In this document: in pieces, positions 1 through 11,919 of the stretch
Layout of the letters: the number at the start of each line of letters is the position of its first letter
How positions within the stretch are numbered: the stretch's first letter is position 1
From: Sphagnum compactum
Taxonomy: Eukaryota; Bryophyta; Sphagnopsida; Sphagnales
Length of the DNA stretch: 64,000 nucleotides
Direction of reading: 5' to 3'
Assembly: GCA_965153455.1 (NCBI GenBank)
Contig: OZ234493.1
Coordinates: 17,102,213 to 17,166,212 of the forward strand
The notes under the pieces: model-generated
Databases searched by the model: none
What the model saw: the letters and a program-made list of their open reading frames with translations, nothing else
Told to the model about the DNA's origin: nothing
Program-made: the position numbers and the translations under genes

Positions 1-219
1 ATCTAAAAACCGCAACCTGGAGAACAGAGTTTATCTTCTTTCTCCAAAATTATGTCTTGTAAATTTGAGCTGCAGTTTTCCACTGCCACAACACACACCA
101 TGATAAATCCACATTGAGCACATTTTGGATGATGGTAAGGAACACAAAACACACACCTTGAATTCGGCATTCATGTGATGCATAACATTAAAAACAATTT
201 GAACAGCATGTACACTTAC
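1..219. other. Probable intron downstream of the kinase exon
   Basis: In the minus direction this stretch follows a GTAAGT donor at 214-219. It runs to the window edge without a further recognisable kinase exon. If the kinase gene is real, its next exon lies outside the window. Confidence 0.4.
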
Positions 220-309
220 AGTTTTGGGGTTAGGATCCAATATCTGCAAGATGAACCTGCATGCAGCTGGTGAAAACCAGGGAGGGCAAGTGAAATCGGC
301 TTCGTGTAT
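220..309 (-). CDS. Single exon of a CIPK/SnRK3-like protein kinase (partial)
   Basis: This 90-bp, phase-0 exon encodes 30 residues beginning IHEADFTCPPWFSP and ending ILDPNPKT. The pattern (ADF-CPPWFSPAA...ILDPNPKT) is the conserved C-lobe segment of plant CBL-interacting protein kinases, just before the RIT(I/V) motif that precedes the regulatory domain. CIPKs are Ser/Thr kinases regulated by calcium-binding CBL partners in ion homeostasis and stress signalling. The exon has a GTGCAG acceptor on one side and a GTAAGT donor on the other, and intron-rich CIPK genes have breaks at comparable places. The usual arginine in 'PAA(K/R)RFI' is a cysteine here. No other kinase exon was found up to about 2 kb, so it is either one exon of a long-intron gene running out of the window or an isolated gene fragment. 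Confidence 0.6.
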
Positions 310-1640
310 CTGCACCTCAGCACAACGGAAAAATTGCTCCTCCTCCTCCCCCCTCCTCCCTCCTCTTATCTCATTTTCACCTTTTTCAGAACTGTGCTGG
401 CCTCAGGAGCTCTTGCATGCTCAAGCCGACAACAACGCAACCCTGTGTGGTCACAATCATGCACATCTTCATCATCATCAAAAGCCAACATTATATGCTC
501 TTGCCCTGACGTGCGTGCCCAAGAGATAACAGAACTCTACTTCTAACACATCATACATTATGGCATGTATTAATTGCCCTGGCAACAGGCCATTTCCACC
601 GTAACTTCAGTGATCAGTTGTTGCCGTGCACCGAAGCACGGTTTCAGATCCTCTGTTGCCGCATTGCCTGACAAAACCTAGCAAGCAAGCTACGCGATTT
701 TTGCATCTACAAGCTCTTGGTTTTCTCGCCGTATCATGCTTGAGGGAAGAAAGAGAGATCTAACGTCACTGACCCGCTCCTCCACATATCGAAGCGCTTA
801 TTCTGTCAAGATCACAACACCGACGCAACATAATCCAAAGCCAACCCTCACGCTCGTTAGCACTTTCGTCATTGGCTTCCCAATCCCGGCCGACGACTCG
901 GGAAGTCACGCAGCAGGTGCCGATACTGTCCTAATGTTGCATACAAAATTGCAATCAATTGCCGATCTGGGAGGAGGGGGAGAAAAACAAGTCCGTTAAC
1001 CGTCTCTCCTTCAAAGCAAGACCAAAGGAAGCTACCTCCAGAAAGGAACTGGAGATAATAGACTTGTTCGCATTATCAGACACCGCTGCAAGCTTCCCAA
1101 AACACACCAAAAAAACACACTCTCTCAAAAACAAAAAAAACTCTCTCAGTACAAGGAAAGCAGTTCCAGACTCTTGGCTCAGAACATTGTCCACTAAACT
1201 TCCTTGCACAGAAAACCTATCCGGCTAGCAAGCCAGCGAGTAAAGGATGGAGGAGGCGCAAATACCAAAAAGACAACCGGAGTACGAAATCTCCGGTCCA
1301 TATGATTGCCGCTGATGACAATGTGCTTTTGCTCAAAGCAGCTCAGGAAACAGAAAGTCGGCAACAAAGTTTTTTTTTAGTAAATAAGAAGAAAAGTGAT
1401 GCAGAAAGGAAAGAGAATCCACAATACTATGCAATTCTTGTGGCCATAAAAACAATTCCTGAAAGAGAAATCGAGATGACCGCAAGAGACGCAAGGGAGA
1501 AGCTTCAGACTCTCGGAGTCTGGTGCTAGTCTCCGCTGCGTTCAAATAGGCAGACGAAGAAGAAGACCCGTGATGGCGAAGGACCGTGGACGCGGCGGGA
1601 GAGAAACCCGGTCTTACCGAACCTAGTTGATGCCGAGCCT
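310..1640. other. Non-coding or unassigned, moderate GC
   Basis: Base composition is more balanced than in the spacer that follows, with CT-rich and A-rich runs. Short open frames exist on both strands but none resembles a known protein. No kinase exon was seen upstream of the 220-309 exon. It could be intron or 5' flanking DNA of the kinase gene. Confidence 0.4.
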
Positions 1641-1646
1641 TGTTTG

Positions 1647-1757
1647 CCGAACCTACTCGGTTTCACTGGGTAGTTTATTAGGGGCAGACAGGTGGGGCAG
1701 ACAGGTGGCGCGGACAGTACACACTATACACATGAAACTACCTGCCAGTAGGTTCGG
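1647..1757. repeat. Small inverted repeat with internal 13-bp tandem duplication
   Basis: The left arm at 1647-1676 (starts CCGAACCTAC, ends GGGTAGTTT) pairs imperfectly with the right arm at 1735-1757 (starts AAACTACC, ends GTAGGTTCGG). Between them, at about 1681-1707, GGGGCAGACAGGT is followed by a near copy. It may be the remains of a foldback element; no target-site duplication was found. Confidence 0.45.
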
Positions 1758-1999
1758 GAACCTACCAAGGCAGTTGTTTTTTAATAGGAATTTTCTTTTG
1801 GACCCAAAGTGGCGATCTTTCATAGGAAGAATGAGAAAAACTGGGGATGGTCCCTAGGAATATTTAGCTAAATATGGCTACAAACTCAAATTTGAACATA
1901 TAAATCTTTGATCATCTTTGGCCACAGATTGGAAGACAATTCTAAGAATCCGGCGAGTTCTACCCCCTTTTTTTATTCCCTCAATTTTGAGGCTTGAAA

Positions 2000-2430
2000 A
2001 ACTCACCAAAAAAAAGCACCTCCTTTTCGAAAGCAGAAAAACCACTTTGGGCCCCCAGGCCGTTTTTCTTGCTCGAAGATAAGTATAAGTTTTCTTTTCC
2101 GTTCAAAAACACATGGTGCGCCCAGGTGGGTTTTCTTTCCCCAAGAAAAACTTAACTTTTATTTTTTTCATTTTCAGAAGAAAGCACCTTGTGGCCCCTT
2201 GGGGGAATACCACCCGGGGGACCCCGGGTGGTTTTGTTTCCCTCGAAATTTGTTTTTGCCGTTCAGAAGACAGCTCCTGGTGGCGCCCTGGTGGTTTTTC
2301 TTCCACCAACAAAAAGTCTTTTTTGGGTCATTCAAAAGAAAGCACTTGGCGGATTTTTCTTTTCCCTCTTGATGAAACCACGCAGTGGGCAGCAAGTGGG
2401 GTTTTTCTTTTGTTTTCTCAACGCCATCAA
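2000..2430. repeat. Degenerate minisatellite, about 75-90 bp units
   Basis: Several imperfect units each combine an AGAAGAAAGCACCT-like start, a GC-rich core (CCCGGGTGG or CCCAGGTGG) and a TTTTCTTTCCC tail. Examples are near 2033, 2108, 2177, 2268 and 2335. Open frames here on both strands are by-products of the repeat, because the same GGxGGF-like peptide recurs without other protein features. Confidence 0.6.
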
Positions 2431-5080
2431 TTAGAGATTTTTTTAATTAACAATATCATCAATTATGTTTTTCTGTCTCGTTTTTTTTAGTTGATGCATT
2501 CTTTTTTTTTTAAAATTTGTAGTTCTTGTTTTTTGCAGGTTGTTAGAGTGTTGTCTATCACAAGCCCTGCCGCTCCTCCATTTTAAGCCAAGAAACTGAG
2601 TAATTTGAAAAACTGCTTTTGTTGAAAAATTGCATAATTTGAAGAATTGATTATGTTGAAAAGCTGCTTGTGTTAAAAACTTTGTGAAAATTGAAAACTA
2701 CTTGTGTGAATTGCATTGCTACACTTCTTACATTTCAGAACTTATACAGGTTTGAAATAAACTTTTATAAAAGAAAAAAAATCAGTTCCCTTGTAGCATC
2801 TTTCATTGAAAAACTGCATTGCATATAAAACCACCAACATAATGAAAGTTTCCAAATAAGATTTCCACTACTCTAAAGTTTTAAATGGAATAGTGGTTTT
2901 ACTATATAATATAGCCTGTCCAAACCAAAATTTTGATGCAAACTATTCTACATTGACAATTATGTAAGCACCAACATCAAGTCTTCAAATGAGTTCTAGT
3001 TTGAATTTGGTTTTAGCTTATCAAAGTCAAGCTTGTGTTTCACATTGCAATGCCCCTCACTAGCAACCTTTGCTAAAGGAGCCACAACTAAATCTTGACC
3101 ACATGAGTTAGGCTCTGGCATTTGCACAATTGTTTCAACTGTGCTTGCCCTCAATGGTAAGCAATGTCGATTCGTTGCTTGTTGCAATAGAAGCACAAAG
3201 GAAGCATGATTTTTGACACTTTGATTTCAAACAACAAACATTACAATGAACATCTATGGCCAAAAAAATGATGATATTAGTTCCATGGCAACTCGCACGC
3301 ACTTTTCAAACAATTAATTTGATTTAAAATAAAATAAATCATGTTTTAATTTTTAAATGACAACATGGGAGAAAATGATGATGATGATGCAATATTGGGC
3401 CATGTACAACACGACAAACTCCATCTACAAGCCCAAACAACCTAAGACACATGAAATAGATTGACTTGCCAATTGGTGATGTAAACTATTTGAAACTATT
3501 TCTACAAAAAGATTGAAAGATCAAGGGGCCAATACCTAGTGCCTTGTGAGTTGGCCGCCAACCTGGTTGGGCTCTCACTCTTCCACCACATAACAGTAAT
3601 GAAGTCTGGTGACAAATCATCATCACTTTCTTCAGGGTTTATTGAACCAAACCTATGCCATGTAGCTGGTTTTGAAATTGCTTGCAGCCCCAAACCCAAA
3701 AAAATCAAAATGTCAATGCCAACACACATTTGCCAAGACCTATGCATACTGTGGATGTATTAGAAGATGTTCCGATTTTCCAAGTGCAATTAGTTTCCAA
3801 GATTGGGATGAAATGGAACCAGGATGCAATCATTAATCTTAAGGTCATGTAAAACCAACATGGCATACCTTGTCATACAATAAAGACCTCATTCAAGTCC
3901 CACTTCCAGATGCTATGTATTCATTATTGACAGACAACGCCACAAAGTTTTTTTCATTATATGGCCTTGCAATGTTCGTATCTGCAAACCCAAAGCTCAT
4001 AAAGTCAACTCTAAATTATGCACAAAGACTTTTAGATTTGGTTAAATACTACTCAATAGTTTTGTATGAAAAAACACAAGAGGCCCATCCAAAGCTCAAT
4101 GCTGAATGTATAATCAGTGATAATGGGCACCATGACATTCAATGACTTGGATTTTGAATTTAAGTGACCCAAATCTAACATGAACATGGTTTCTAGATGT
4201 GGCATTAATCAATTTTGTAAAAATAATTCTTCAGCAATTCTAAAATACATGAAGTGTAAGTATAGTATGAAGACACAGTAAAGGCCTAACAGAATCCAGT
4301 TGAACTTTTGTTAATAGGCGGAGTTGGAACAACAATAGTAAAAGGAAAAAATGAAGAAGTGCCAAAGGTGGTGGTGCTATTACTCCTACTACTGCAATCA
4401 GTGCATTTGTGTTGTTGTTGTTTGCTAAAATTGTTAGTAGCACTAGCAATGCCATGAAATTATTGCAAGTCGATTTCATAAGTGATCTCCAACTTGTTGA
4501 TGCAAATTTGACGGTCCCCATGCTGATAAATCTGAAATTTTGTTGTCGATTTCTACCAATTCCTATTATTCCCGCACAACATGAAGAATTTGACGATTCG
4601 ACACCATCTATTGTTGCTATTGATCATCACCACAACAAACCCAACAAAAAGCTACAACAATTACAATTACAGCTACATCTTCCACTTGATGTTGTTTTCC
4701 ATAACAGTTTATGATCATGCTCCACCTCCTTTCCTTGTTCTTCTACTTTTCTTATTTTTGTTCTTTTACTCCTTATACCATAGCAAAAAAAATCCAAATT
4801 GCAACAAATCTTATTGTTTTACACAAACCCTAACAAACCAAAACAAAAAAAACAATTTAAAAAATAAAATTGATCTAGCTATCACTACTGTAGACACAAC
4901 ACCCTCCAAAAAAAATTCCTAAATAACATAATATACCATTTTATTTATATCATGATTTTGATTTTTTTCGTCAAAAACAACCTTGAGATGATGACAGCCA
5001 ATAGGTTGCAAATTTCGATTGATGTCATCAAAGCTTGAATTTTGTGTTGTTCTTCTTTCATGCAATTGTTTATGTTTGAA
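2431..5080. other. AT-rich spacer
   Basis: No recognisable gene. The longest frame (3870-4145 plus, 91 codons) has no family signature, lacks splice or context support and is probably chance. CAT/ATG-rich and A-rich low-complexity stretches occur around 4580-4920. Confidence 0.5.
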
Positions 5081-5084
5081 AGTT

Positions 5085-5510
5085 TGGGATCTCCATTTCG
5101 CACTTTCCATTTTGTTTTTTACGAAAGATTCTTGTTGTGTTATGGTTTTCAAACTCATCTTGTTTACGATTTCAAATATTTGCATTTATTTTTGGATTTT
5201 TAAAAAACTTTGCAACAATTAGCCATTAGGGGAACCACATCCTCCATTTTGTTTCTTGTGAGGGATTCGTTTTTGTCTTGTGATTTTTGAGTTTTGTCTG
5301 ATATTTCAAATATTTGTTTTTGTCTCTAGATTTAGTTTGTACCTTGTTGTAGTTAACCATTGGGAGAACCACAATTTCCATTTCGAAGCTTCCATTTTGT
5401 TTCTAGCAAGGGATTTTTGTTGTATTGTGGTTTTCAAATTTTGTTTATAATCTCAAATACCTGCTTTTGTTTCTAGATTTTCCTAAATTGTGCTACTTTT
5501 AACCATCAAA
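5085..5510. repeat. Tandem repeat, about 140-bp period, three units
   Basis: Units share CCATTTTGTTT (about 5107, 5245, 5391), then a GATTCTTGTTGTGTTATGG-like segment, TTTCAAATATTTG, TTTCTAGATTT and a closing AACCATTxGGGGAACCAC. Spacing is about 138 and 146 bp. Units are diverged; no coding signal. Confidence 0.65.
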
Positions 5511-5585
5511 CTTCCTTCCTTAGAATTCTTCATGCGTCCACTTGTCTTGCAAAAAGTTTACATTTCCTGCCCCAAGTTATTCTTG

Positions 5586-5715
5586 ATGTTGTGACATAAC
5601 CAAGACAAAATACAGACCAAGGATTTGCATAAGGGGTTGAAAGCTTGACAAGATGTTGTGACATGCTCGAGAACAAAATGGAAATCAAGGACTTGCACAA
5701 GAGGTCGGAAGCTTG
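5586..5715. repeat. Approximate 65-bp tandem duplication
   Basis: TGTTGTGACAT, then AAGGA(T/C)TTGCA, then GGAAGCTTGA (or GAAAGCTTGA) occurs twice in a row with modest divergence. Confidence 0.5.
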
Positions 5716-8380
5716 ATGACAAAAAGTTGAAATTTTGGGTTTTATAAGAAAAAGAATTCATTCGAAGTGTTCATTTGTCGTTTCAAAGGAAAGACATTTT
5801 CCTGATTGATTCGATGAATTTTTTACCTCAATTCTTGTAGGAACTTGAGCAAGGATGTAGTAGGGTTATTCCACAATAAAATTTAATATTAAGAATCGCT
5901 AGAAGAAGATGGAAAACTCTCATTTCCAAGTTTAAGTATGCTTCATTATTTTTTGCCATATGGGATGAAGAATGATCCATAATCATGTGCCCCTAAACGA
6001 CTAAAGCAACTCCAATGTGATCCCTCACAAGAAGAAATCTTGTCTTTTTCACTACTCAAATTCATTGGATTTTTAATGAAATGGAATAAAATTGACTAAT
6101 ATGCAAATTGTATGGTTTTGGTAAAAAAGGACTAATTGATTATGACATTTTTAATGAAATTTTTTAAAATTTATTTTAGATGATCACATGTTACACTAGA
6201 TAATTTTGTATTTTAAAATTATGACATGAATATATGAGGTCCCAAGTTAATATGATGTGAAATAAAACATCATGTCATCATACAACTTTTTTTTTTTCAA
6301 ATCATGGAATCATGGATTGTATTTTTTTCATGGCATGCCATAACAAAATTATGTGTAATGATTTTTTATTTTTTTTTGGTTTTTTCGAAAAATACCTTTT
6401 GATGCCATCACCATGATATACATGTTCATATATTACATTTATACAAGATACATTGATACACACATTTATTAAGGTTTGAACTTAAGACTTTAAGGAACCT
6501 TACCAAGGTTTTAATTTCATAACCACCAAACCAATTCAAAACTTTATTAACAAAATAATTTTTTTTTATCATGTTTGGCATGGAATTGTTTAGGAAATTC
6601 AAATTTTAACATACGTTTTTTTTTCAAAATTTATTCAAATGCAACAAATGAAAACATGATCTTGAAGCTTATTCAATAATTTATTTTTAAAATTATTATT
6701 ATTTGTAAATGTCAAATGTAAAAGGTTATTTTTTTAAAAAATAACATGTCATGAATAAATTTACAAATGTCTTTCTATTTAAATTGGCCTGTGATATTCG
6801 TGAATTCATTGCGAATTCAAGAATGCATTCATTAAGTCTTTAACAATGTTATTTATATTAAGTAAAATATGTTTAGTTTTTTAAGAATTGCAAATTTTTA
6901 TTTCCCCAATATGATTAGATACAAATTTTTATTTGTTTTTGCGATATTCCTAAAATGGCAATCATCCATAAGAAGATTTAGTTGCATTTGGTTATAGACA
7001 AGTTGTGGAGTTGGAAACTTGTTTAAATCTTTCAATATTATGGCTACCTACTATAATTTATTATAAAAAAATTCACAATATATATTTTAAATTTGACAAA
7101 TTTTAATTTTTGTTTTTTCTGAAAAGTCTTGTGTTCATGTTGTTGCCCCTTTAAGTTGGCAAAAATTGGTCACATGAAGAAAAATTAATTATGTAGTCAA
7201 TATAACCATTTAATTTTCAATACCATATTTGCTTAACAACATGAGTCATACATTAATACTAATGATTAATTACATAAATTTGAAAAAAACAAACAAAAAA
7301 TTAACATTTTGTAATGAATTAAAAATATTTTTTACTTTCATTTCCTTTGTAGAGTAAAAAAATATAATTTGATGAAATTTTGGCATTAAATAGTTGAATC
7401 CAACCACCCTTCCAACCAAAATGGTTTTTTTTTTGGAATTTTTCTAATTTAGTAATTCTTGTTGGGAAAACAAATGAAAAAAAATGTGAAAATTCAAAAA
7501 AAATTTAAACAACAAAAAAATTGCCAAAATTTTGAGATCAAAAATTGAAAGAAAAAATGTTATTCCTAATTAATAAAAATTTAAAAGTAATTCCAACTTT
7601 AAACACATAAACATTTTATTTGAAAAGTTTTAAGCTCGATCTTTGAAAACATTAAAAACCTTATTCAATTTTTTTGAAAACATAAAAGGGGCCATCAACA
7701 TCAACAAAATATTTTTGAATTAAAAAACCAAAAAAAGTTATTTAAATTTTTTTAATGATATAATTTTACAATGGGTTCCAAAACTTGTGGCTAGGATATA
7801 GAAGCATTTTAATTTTTACTTCCATATACATGGTCTGTAGTCAAAACATGGTTAAATCATCTTGTGGATGATTTTGAACAACACCAAAAATTTGAAAAAA
7901 CAAAAAGATAAAAAAATCAGTGATGTAATATACAATCACCATTTATAATTCATTCATTTATTTGATTTTTAAAAATAAAAATTTACAATTCACCTCGAAA
8001 TATTTAAACACAAACTTGTAATTAAAAAAAACACTAAAAACTAATAAATCATGCTTAAAATAATAATAATAATAATAAATTTTAATAATTTATTAAAATT
8101 TTAATTTTAATAATAATTTTAAACGACTTAAATTTTTACATATTTTATTTTTAAATATTTTAACTTCTTAAAATTTAAATTAAAAGAATTAATCTTCTTT
8201 CTCAATATGAAATTTTTTTCATACACTAAAAGAAAAGGAAAAAAAAAAGTTTATGTCTAAGGTTTTTGGTGTGGCATCATGAACATTCATAATTAAAAAC
8301 ATGTTGAAGATGCTGTAAAAAAACTAGGGAAAACATACATTCTAATTTACATAAATATTTTAAAAATTTATATTTAGATG
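5716..8380. other. Very AT-rich spacer
   Basis: Dominated by A/T runs and simple TAATAA-type repeats (for example around 8060-8120). No open frame of interest on either strand and no recognisable element. Confidence 0.6.
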
Positions 8381-8389
8381 TCTACATGC

Positions 8390-9110
8390 ATCTTAAACTT
8401 CACATGCATGAATATTTGACCTAATCACTAACCCATCCAAATACAAATGTGAGACCTAGCTAGTTTTTGTAGATCCATTCAAAAAATATGGTGATGTAAA
8501 ATGCAATTCATGAATATTGGATTTAACACATTAAAAGTGAATGGTTCAACTCATATGCAAATCTTCATAATTAAAGAAATATGAAAAAAATCATTAATTC
8601 ATTCAAGTATAAATGTGAGGCATTAAGTTATGTGTGTTTCAATATATACTAGTCGGTGCAATATGCAACATTTAAATAATGGTTTCAATAAATTCAAAGT
8701 GAATGATTTAATTCATGGAAAGATGTTGATAATTCAAAAAATGTGAAAAAACTCACTAAACCATTCAAATAGAATTATAAAACATTAAGTTGCATGTGTT
8801 TCAATATATTGTAATAAATGAAAAATGTAACTTATGAGTAATGGTTTTAACATATTAAAAATGAATGGTTTAACTCATGTACACATGTTGATAATTGAAA
8901 AAATGTGAACAAATTCAATAATTCACTCCAATATAAATGTGGTTGGGTTTTGAATTATTTCATGTGTTTTAATAAATCACGGTAAATGTAAATGCAACTC
9001 ATGAATAATGATTTCAACATGTTAAAAGTTGATGATTCAACTTATGTACCATGTTGATGTTGAAAACATGTCAAAAACATCATTAATCCATTATAATGCA
9101 TTGTGTGAAT
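8390..9110. repeat. Satellite-like tandem array, about 165-bp period
   Basis: About four diverged units. A landmark resembling GCAACTCATGAATAATGG recurs near 8502, 8665, 8826 and 8994 (spacings about 163, 161 and 168 bp). It is followed by (A/T)TTAAAAGTGAATGGTT, CTCATGTACA-like, GTTGATAATT and AAAATGTGAAAAAA segments in the same order. There is no coding potential. The period resembles plant satellite monomers, but the array seen here is short. Confidence 0.7.
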
Positions 9111-9544
9111 AAAGTTAAAAGCTACCTCAATTTTCACATCAACAATTTAAAATTATTAAAAAATAAACAAGGTTCAAATTATACTCATAAATGAGTAACA
9201 TAGTGAATATAACAACTATGAAGAATATTGATCATTAATTAGTGCAAAAATCCACTTACAAACTTAAGATGGCTAAACGTAGTTGAAATGTAGTCAAATT
9301 GGATAATAGTTACAATGTGTGAGGTGGAAAAAGACAAGATTTTTTCTTGTGTTTGTTTAATCATGAGCTAAAAGAAATGTTGATAATGGAATGTAGTTTA
9401 TAAGATAAAGATCTTCAAACAAACCAAATGGTTGTTCTTGTAATACAAAATATGTACCAATTTTCTTCTACTATCCAAAATCCATCTAATTTTTTAATTC
9501 ATTTGTTCAAAGATTCGATGAATATTCTACTAACTCCTTGTTTA

Positions 9545-9850
9545 CCTGTACACAAATTGTGTGAGCATAGAAGATGTTAGGAATGCATTAAGCAAGATGC
9601 CATCGTGAGATGTTATCATAAGGATTGCCATGATATTGAAACATGTGAAATGTGGGCACAAGTAGCATGGCTTGAAAATGATTTGACAAATGGAATAGGG
9701 AAGTGTGCAGGGGTAGATTTTGTTACTTTTCTGTGAAGATGCTAATTGCATGTGCTTGTGTAGTTGCACTTGAAGAAGGCAAGTCTATTCATGGACAATT
9801 TTTTGTGCCTTTTCACACTAGTTGCTTGAATAATGTCTTCTTTTGTTAAG
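9545..9850 (+). pseudogene. PPR protein fragment (PLS type), decayed
   Basis: Conceptual pieces in shifting frames read like a plant PPR protein: EDVRNALSKMPS (the 'A..+F..MP.+DV' end of a motif), ILKHVKCGHK, then VTF followed by ACACVVALEEGKSIHGQF and NNVFF. 'LxACACVVALEEGKxIHGQ' is typical of the L/S motifs in land-plant PLS-class PPR proteins, which bind organellar RNA. Several stop codons and frame changes separate the pieces, so it cannot encode a protein. The flanks are AT-rich spacer. PPR family assignment is firm; the parent gene is unknown. Confidence 0.7.
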
Positions 9851-10480
9851 GCTCACCACGAATTTGATGCTTTGAGATTCCAACTTTGGAAAAACAGGAA
9901 TGAAAAATGTAAGAATAAACATTTTATCAACTCAAGCCAGCTCTACAAAAAAGGGTAAGCAATTATGTGAGAATTTAACTTCTATTTGAAACTTTGAAGT
10001 AAAAGCCTCTTGAAATCATTGAAGTGCTCAATAACGGCACATTGATTTGCTAGATCAAATTGAAATCAAAGAAAGACCTTGACATCTTTTGAACAAAGAG
10101 CCACAACAAATTCAAGCACCTCAAGAATGTCAAAATGAACTATTGAATTTCTCAAATTGAAACAACAACAAGACATGTGTTGATAATCTAATATCGTCAT
10201 CCCCATGGCCTTGGAGTCCACCTACATAACAAGTTTCCAAAATTACTAACATTCATACTTGAATAAAAACTAACATGAACATTAAAACATGTACTTACCG
10301 CCATGAGTAGAAATAGATCATCTCAAAAACATTGGTGCCAATTGCCATCCTTCTCTTTTCTAAGCTTGACGGTCCACTTCAAGATTTTTACTATGCAAAA
10401 AATCACGTCATTCTTGGTTTGCTTTTTATCGAAATCTTTGAACATCTTCAATTTCAAGTTCTTCTCCTTCAATTTTGCTT
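9851..10480. other. Spacer
   Basis: AT-rich, with no supported gene. Frames at 10303-10643 are hydrophobic, T-rich-derived and without family resemblance. Confidence 0.5.
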
Positions 10481-10484
10481 TCAT

Positions 10485-10925
10485 TTCTCATGTCCATGTA
10501 GGGTAAAATGGCAATCTTGTTTCATTCATGTTACTGTCAACTACATCCCATCATTTTTTCCCTTTATATTTTCATATGCTTTTGAATACTTCATTCTTTT
10601 TTATTCCCAAATTTTAATATTATGTCTTTTCATGTCCATGTAGGTGAGGAAGGAAAAAGGTTAAATAGTTAGACTTGAAAAAAAAAGTTATTAAATTTCT
10701 TTAATGTAAGTACATGGACGTAAGAAGACATATTAACATATTAATAATTTTTATTTTTTTGTGTCCATGTAGAGAAAGGAATGAAATAGTTATGTTTGGA
10801 AGAGGTAATATTTTAATATGAATAACATTGACATGAAAAGACACATGTTTTAATGTGTCTTTTCATGTCCATGCATGTGAGTTGGGGAAAGGAATGAAAT
10901 AATTGAACTTGAAAAGATGTAGGTA
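10485..10925. repeat. Tandem repeat keyed by CATGTCCATG, about 100-140 bp spacing
   Basis: The landmark TCATGTCCATGTAG (or TGTCCATGTAG, CATGTCCATGCATG) recurs near 10488, 10630, 10765 and 10863. Each is followed by a GGAAAGGAATGAAATAGTT-like segment and (A/T)TGAACTTGAAAA. Four diverged units. Confidence 0.6.
10830..10869. repeat. Perfect 17-bp-arm hairpin
   Basis: GACATGAAAAGACACAT (10830-10846) is the exact reverse complement of ATGTGTCTTTTCATGTC (10853-10869), with a 6-base loop GTTTTA. It sits inside the CATGTCCATG tandem array and probably arose by local inversion of a unit. Confidence 0.8.
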
Positions 10926-11915
10926 TGATCACATCAAGCATATAGACACCATTTTTTAATTACATAAATGCTATTATAACATTATTGGAATTGTCATTAA
11001 TTCTCATAAATTTTTAATTCAAATCATATTGTTGGAAATCATTTTAACATTCATGAGATACACACATGAATTTATTGAAAAATGATTTAAAAAATTTGAA
11101 TTCCACAAATCAAAAATTGGAAAGGTAGATAATCGCAAATTTAATATCTTAATGCATAAATTTCTAAAATTGCAAAAAAAAAACTTTTAATCCCTACCTA
11201 TTGGAATTAAGATAAAGTTGTAACATTGTGGTGACCTCAAACATCCCTTTAAGTAGTCAAAAAGATTGGTGTTGACTATAAATTCAAGGCAATGCCTTAC
11301 TACCAAAAGAGACAATGACCTCTGTTGAAAGCGTAACATTGACCACCAAAAGGGTCCCTGATGCTATTTGTTCCATGAGTTTTTAATGCAAGAATGAAAA
11401 TCGAAGGGTTTAACAAGACAATCATGGGGCTAGACATGCTAGTTGAGTTGATGAAAGTTTTGAAACTTGCTATGGGCAAGGCACCATGTTTATGCCTTTG
11501 TTATGTTTCGAACTTTTGATGTTTTGAAGGAAATGTTTTTAAAGAATTATTTTTTGTGCAGTGCCACATGTGTCATCAAAGTGTTGAAACATTGCACTTC
11601 TGTTTTTCATGTTTAACATCACCATGTTTCCATTTTTTGTTTGTAAAACTATTTTGAATTTTTTCCTACCTACTCAAAAACTTTTCCTTGTTTGCTTCTT
11701 GTTTTTTGTGTTGTTTTCATTTAAAAATTTTGTTTGTTTTTTTTTTTTCTTGCTCATTTTTTTTTCTTGTTGTTATTTTGATTATTATATTTTCTTCATG
11801 TTTATTTCATCTTTTTGTCTTGTTATTTTTATTTTTTTGTTTTTTATTTTATTTTATTTTATTTTGTTTACAAATTCATTCACAAATTACCTAGGCAAAC
11901 AAATTGGATCTGGAC
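10926..11915. other. Spacer with a T-rich tract
   Basis: No gene. 11605-11875 on the plus strand is strongly T-rich (TTTTATTTTATTTTATTTTA-like). That produces a long Phe/Leu-rich frame which should not be read as a membrane protein. Confidence 0.6.
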
Positions 11916-11919
11916 AATT

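Noticed and set aside
2103-2490. Overlapping frames on both strands at 2.1-2.5 kb
   Set aside because: They track the minisatellite period and repeat the same short peptide.
3870-4145. 91-codon plus-strand frame as a gene
   Set aside because: No family resemblance, no context, in AT-rich spacer; probability of chance is high.
8390-9110. CRISPR-like repeat/spacer array
   Set aside because: Repeats are long (165 bp), diverged and contiguous with no unique spacers, and the DNA is eukaryotic.
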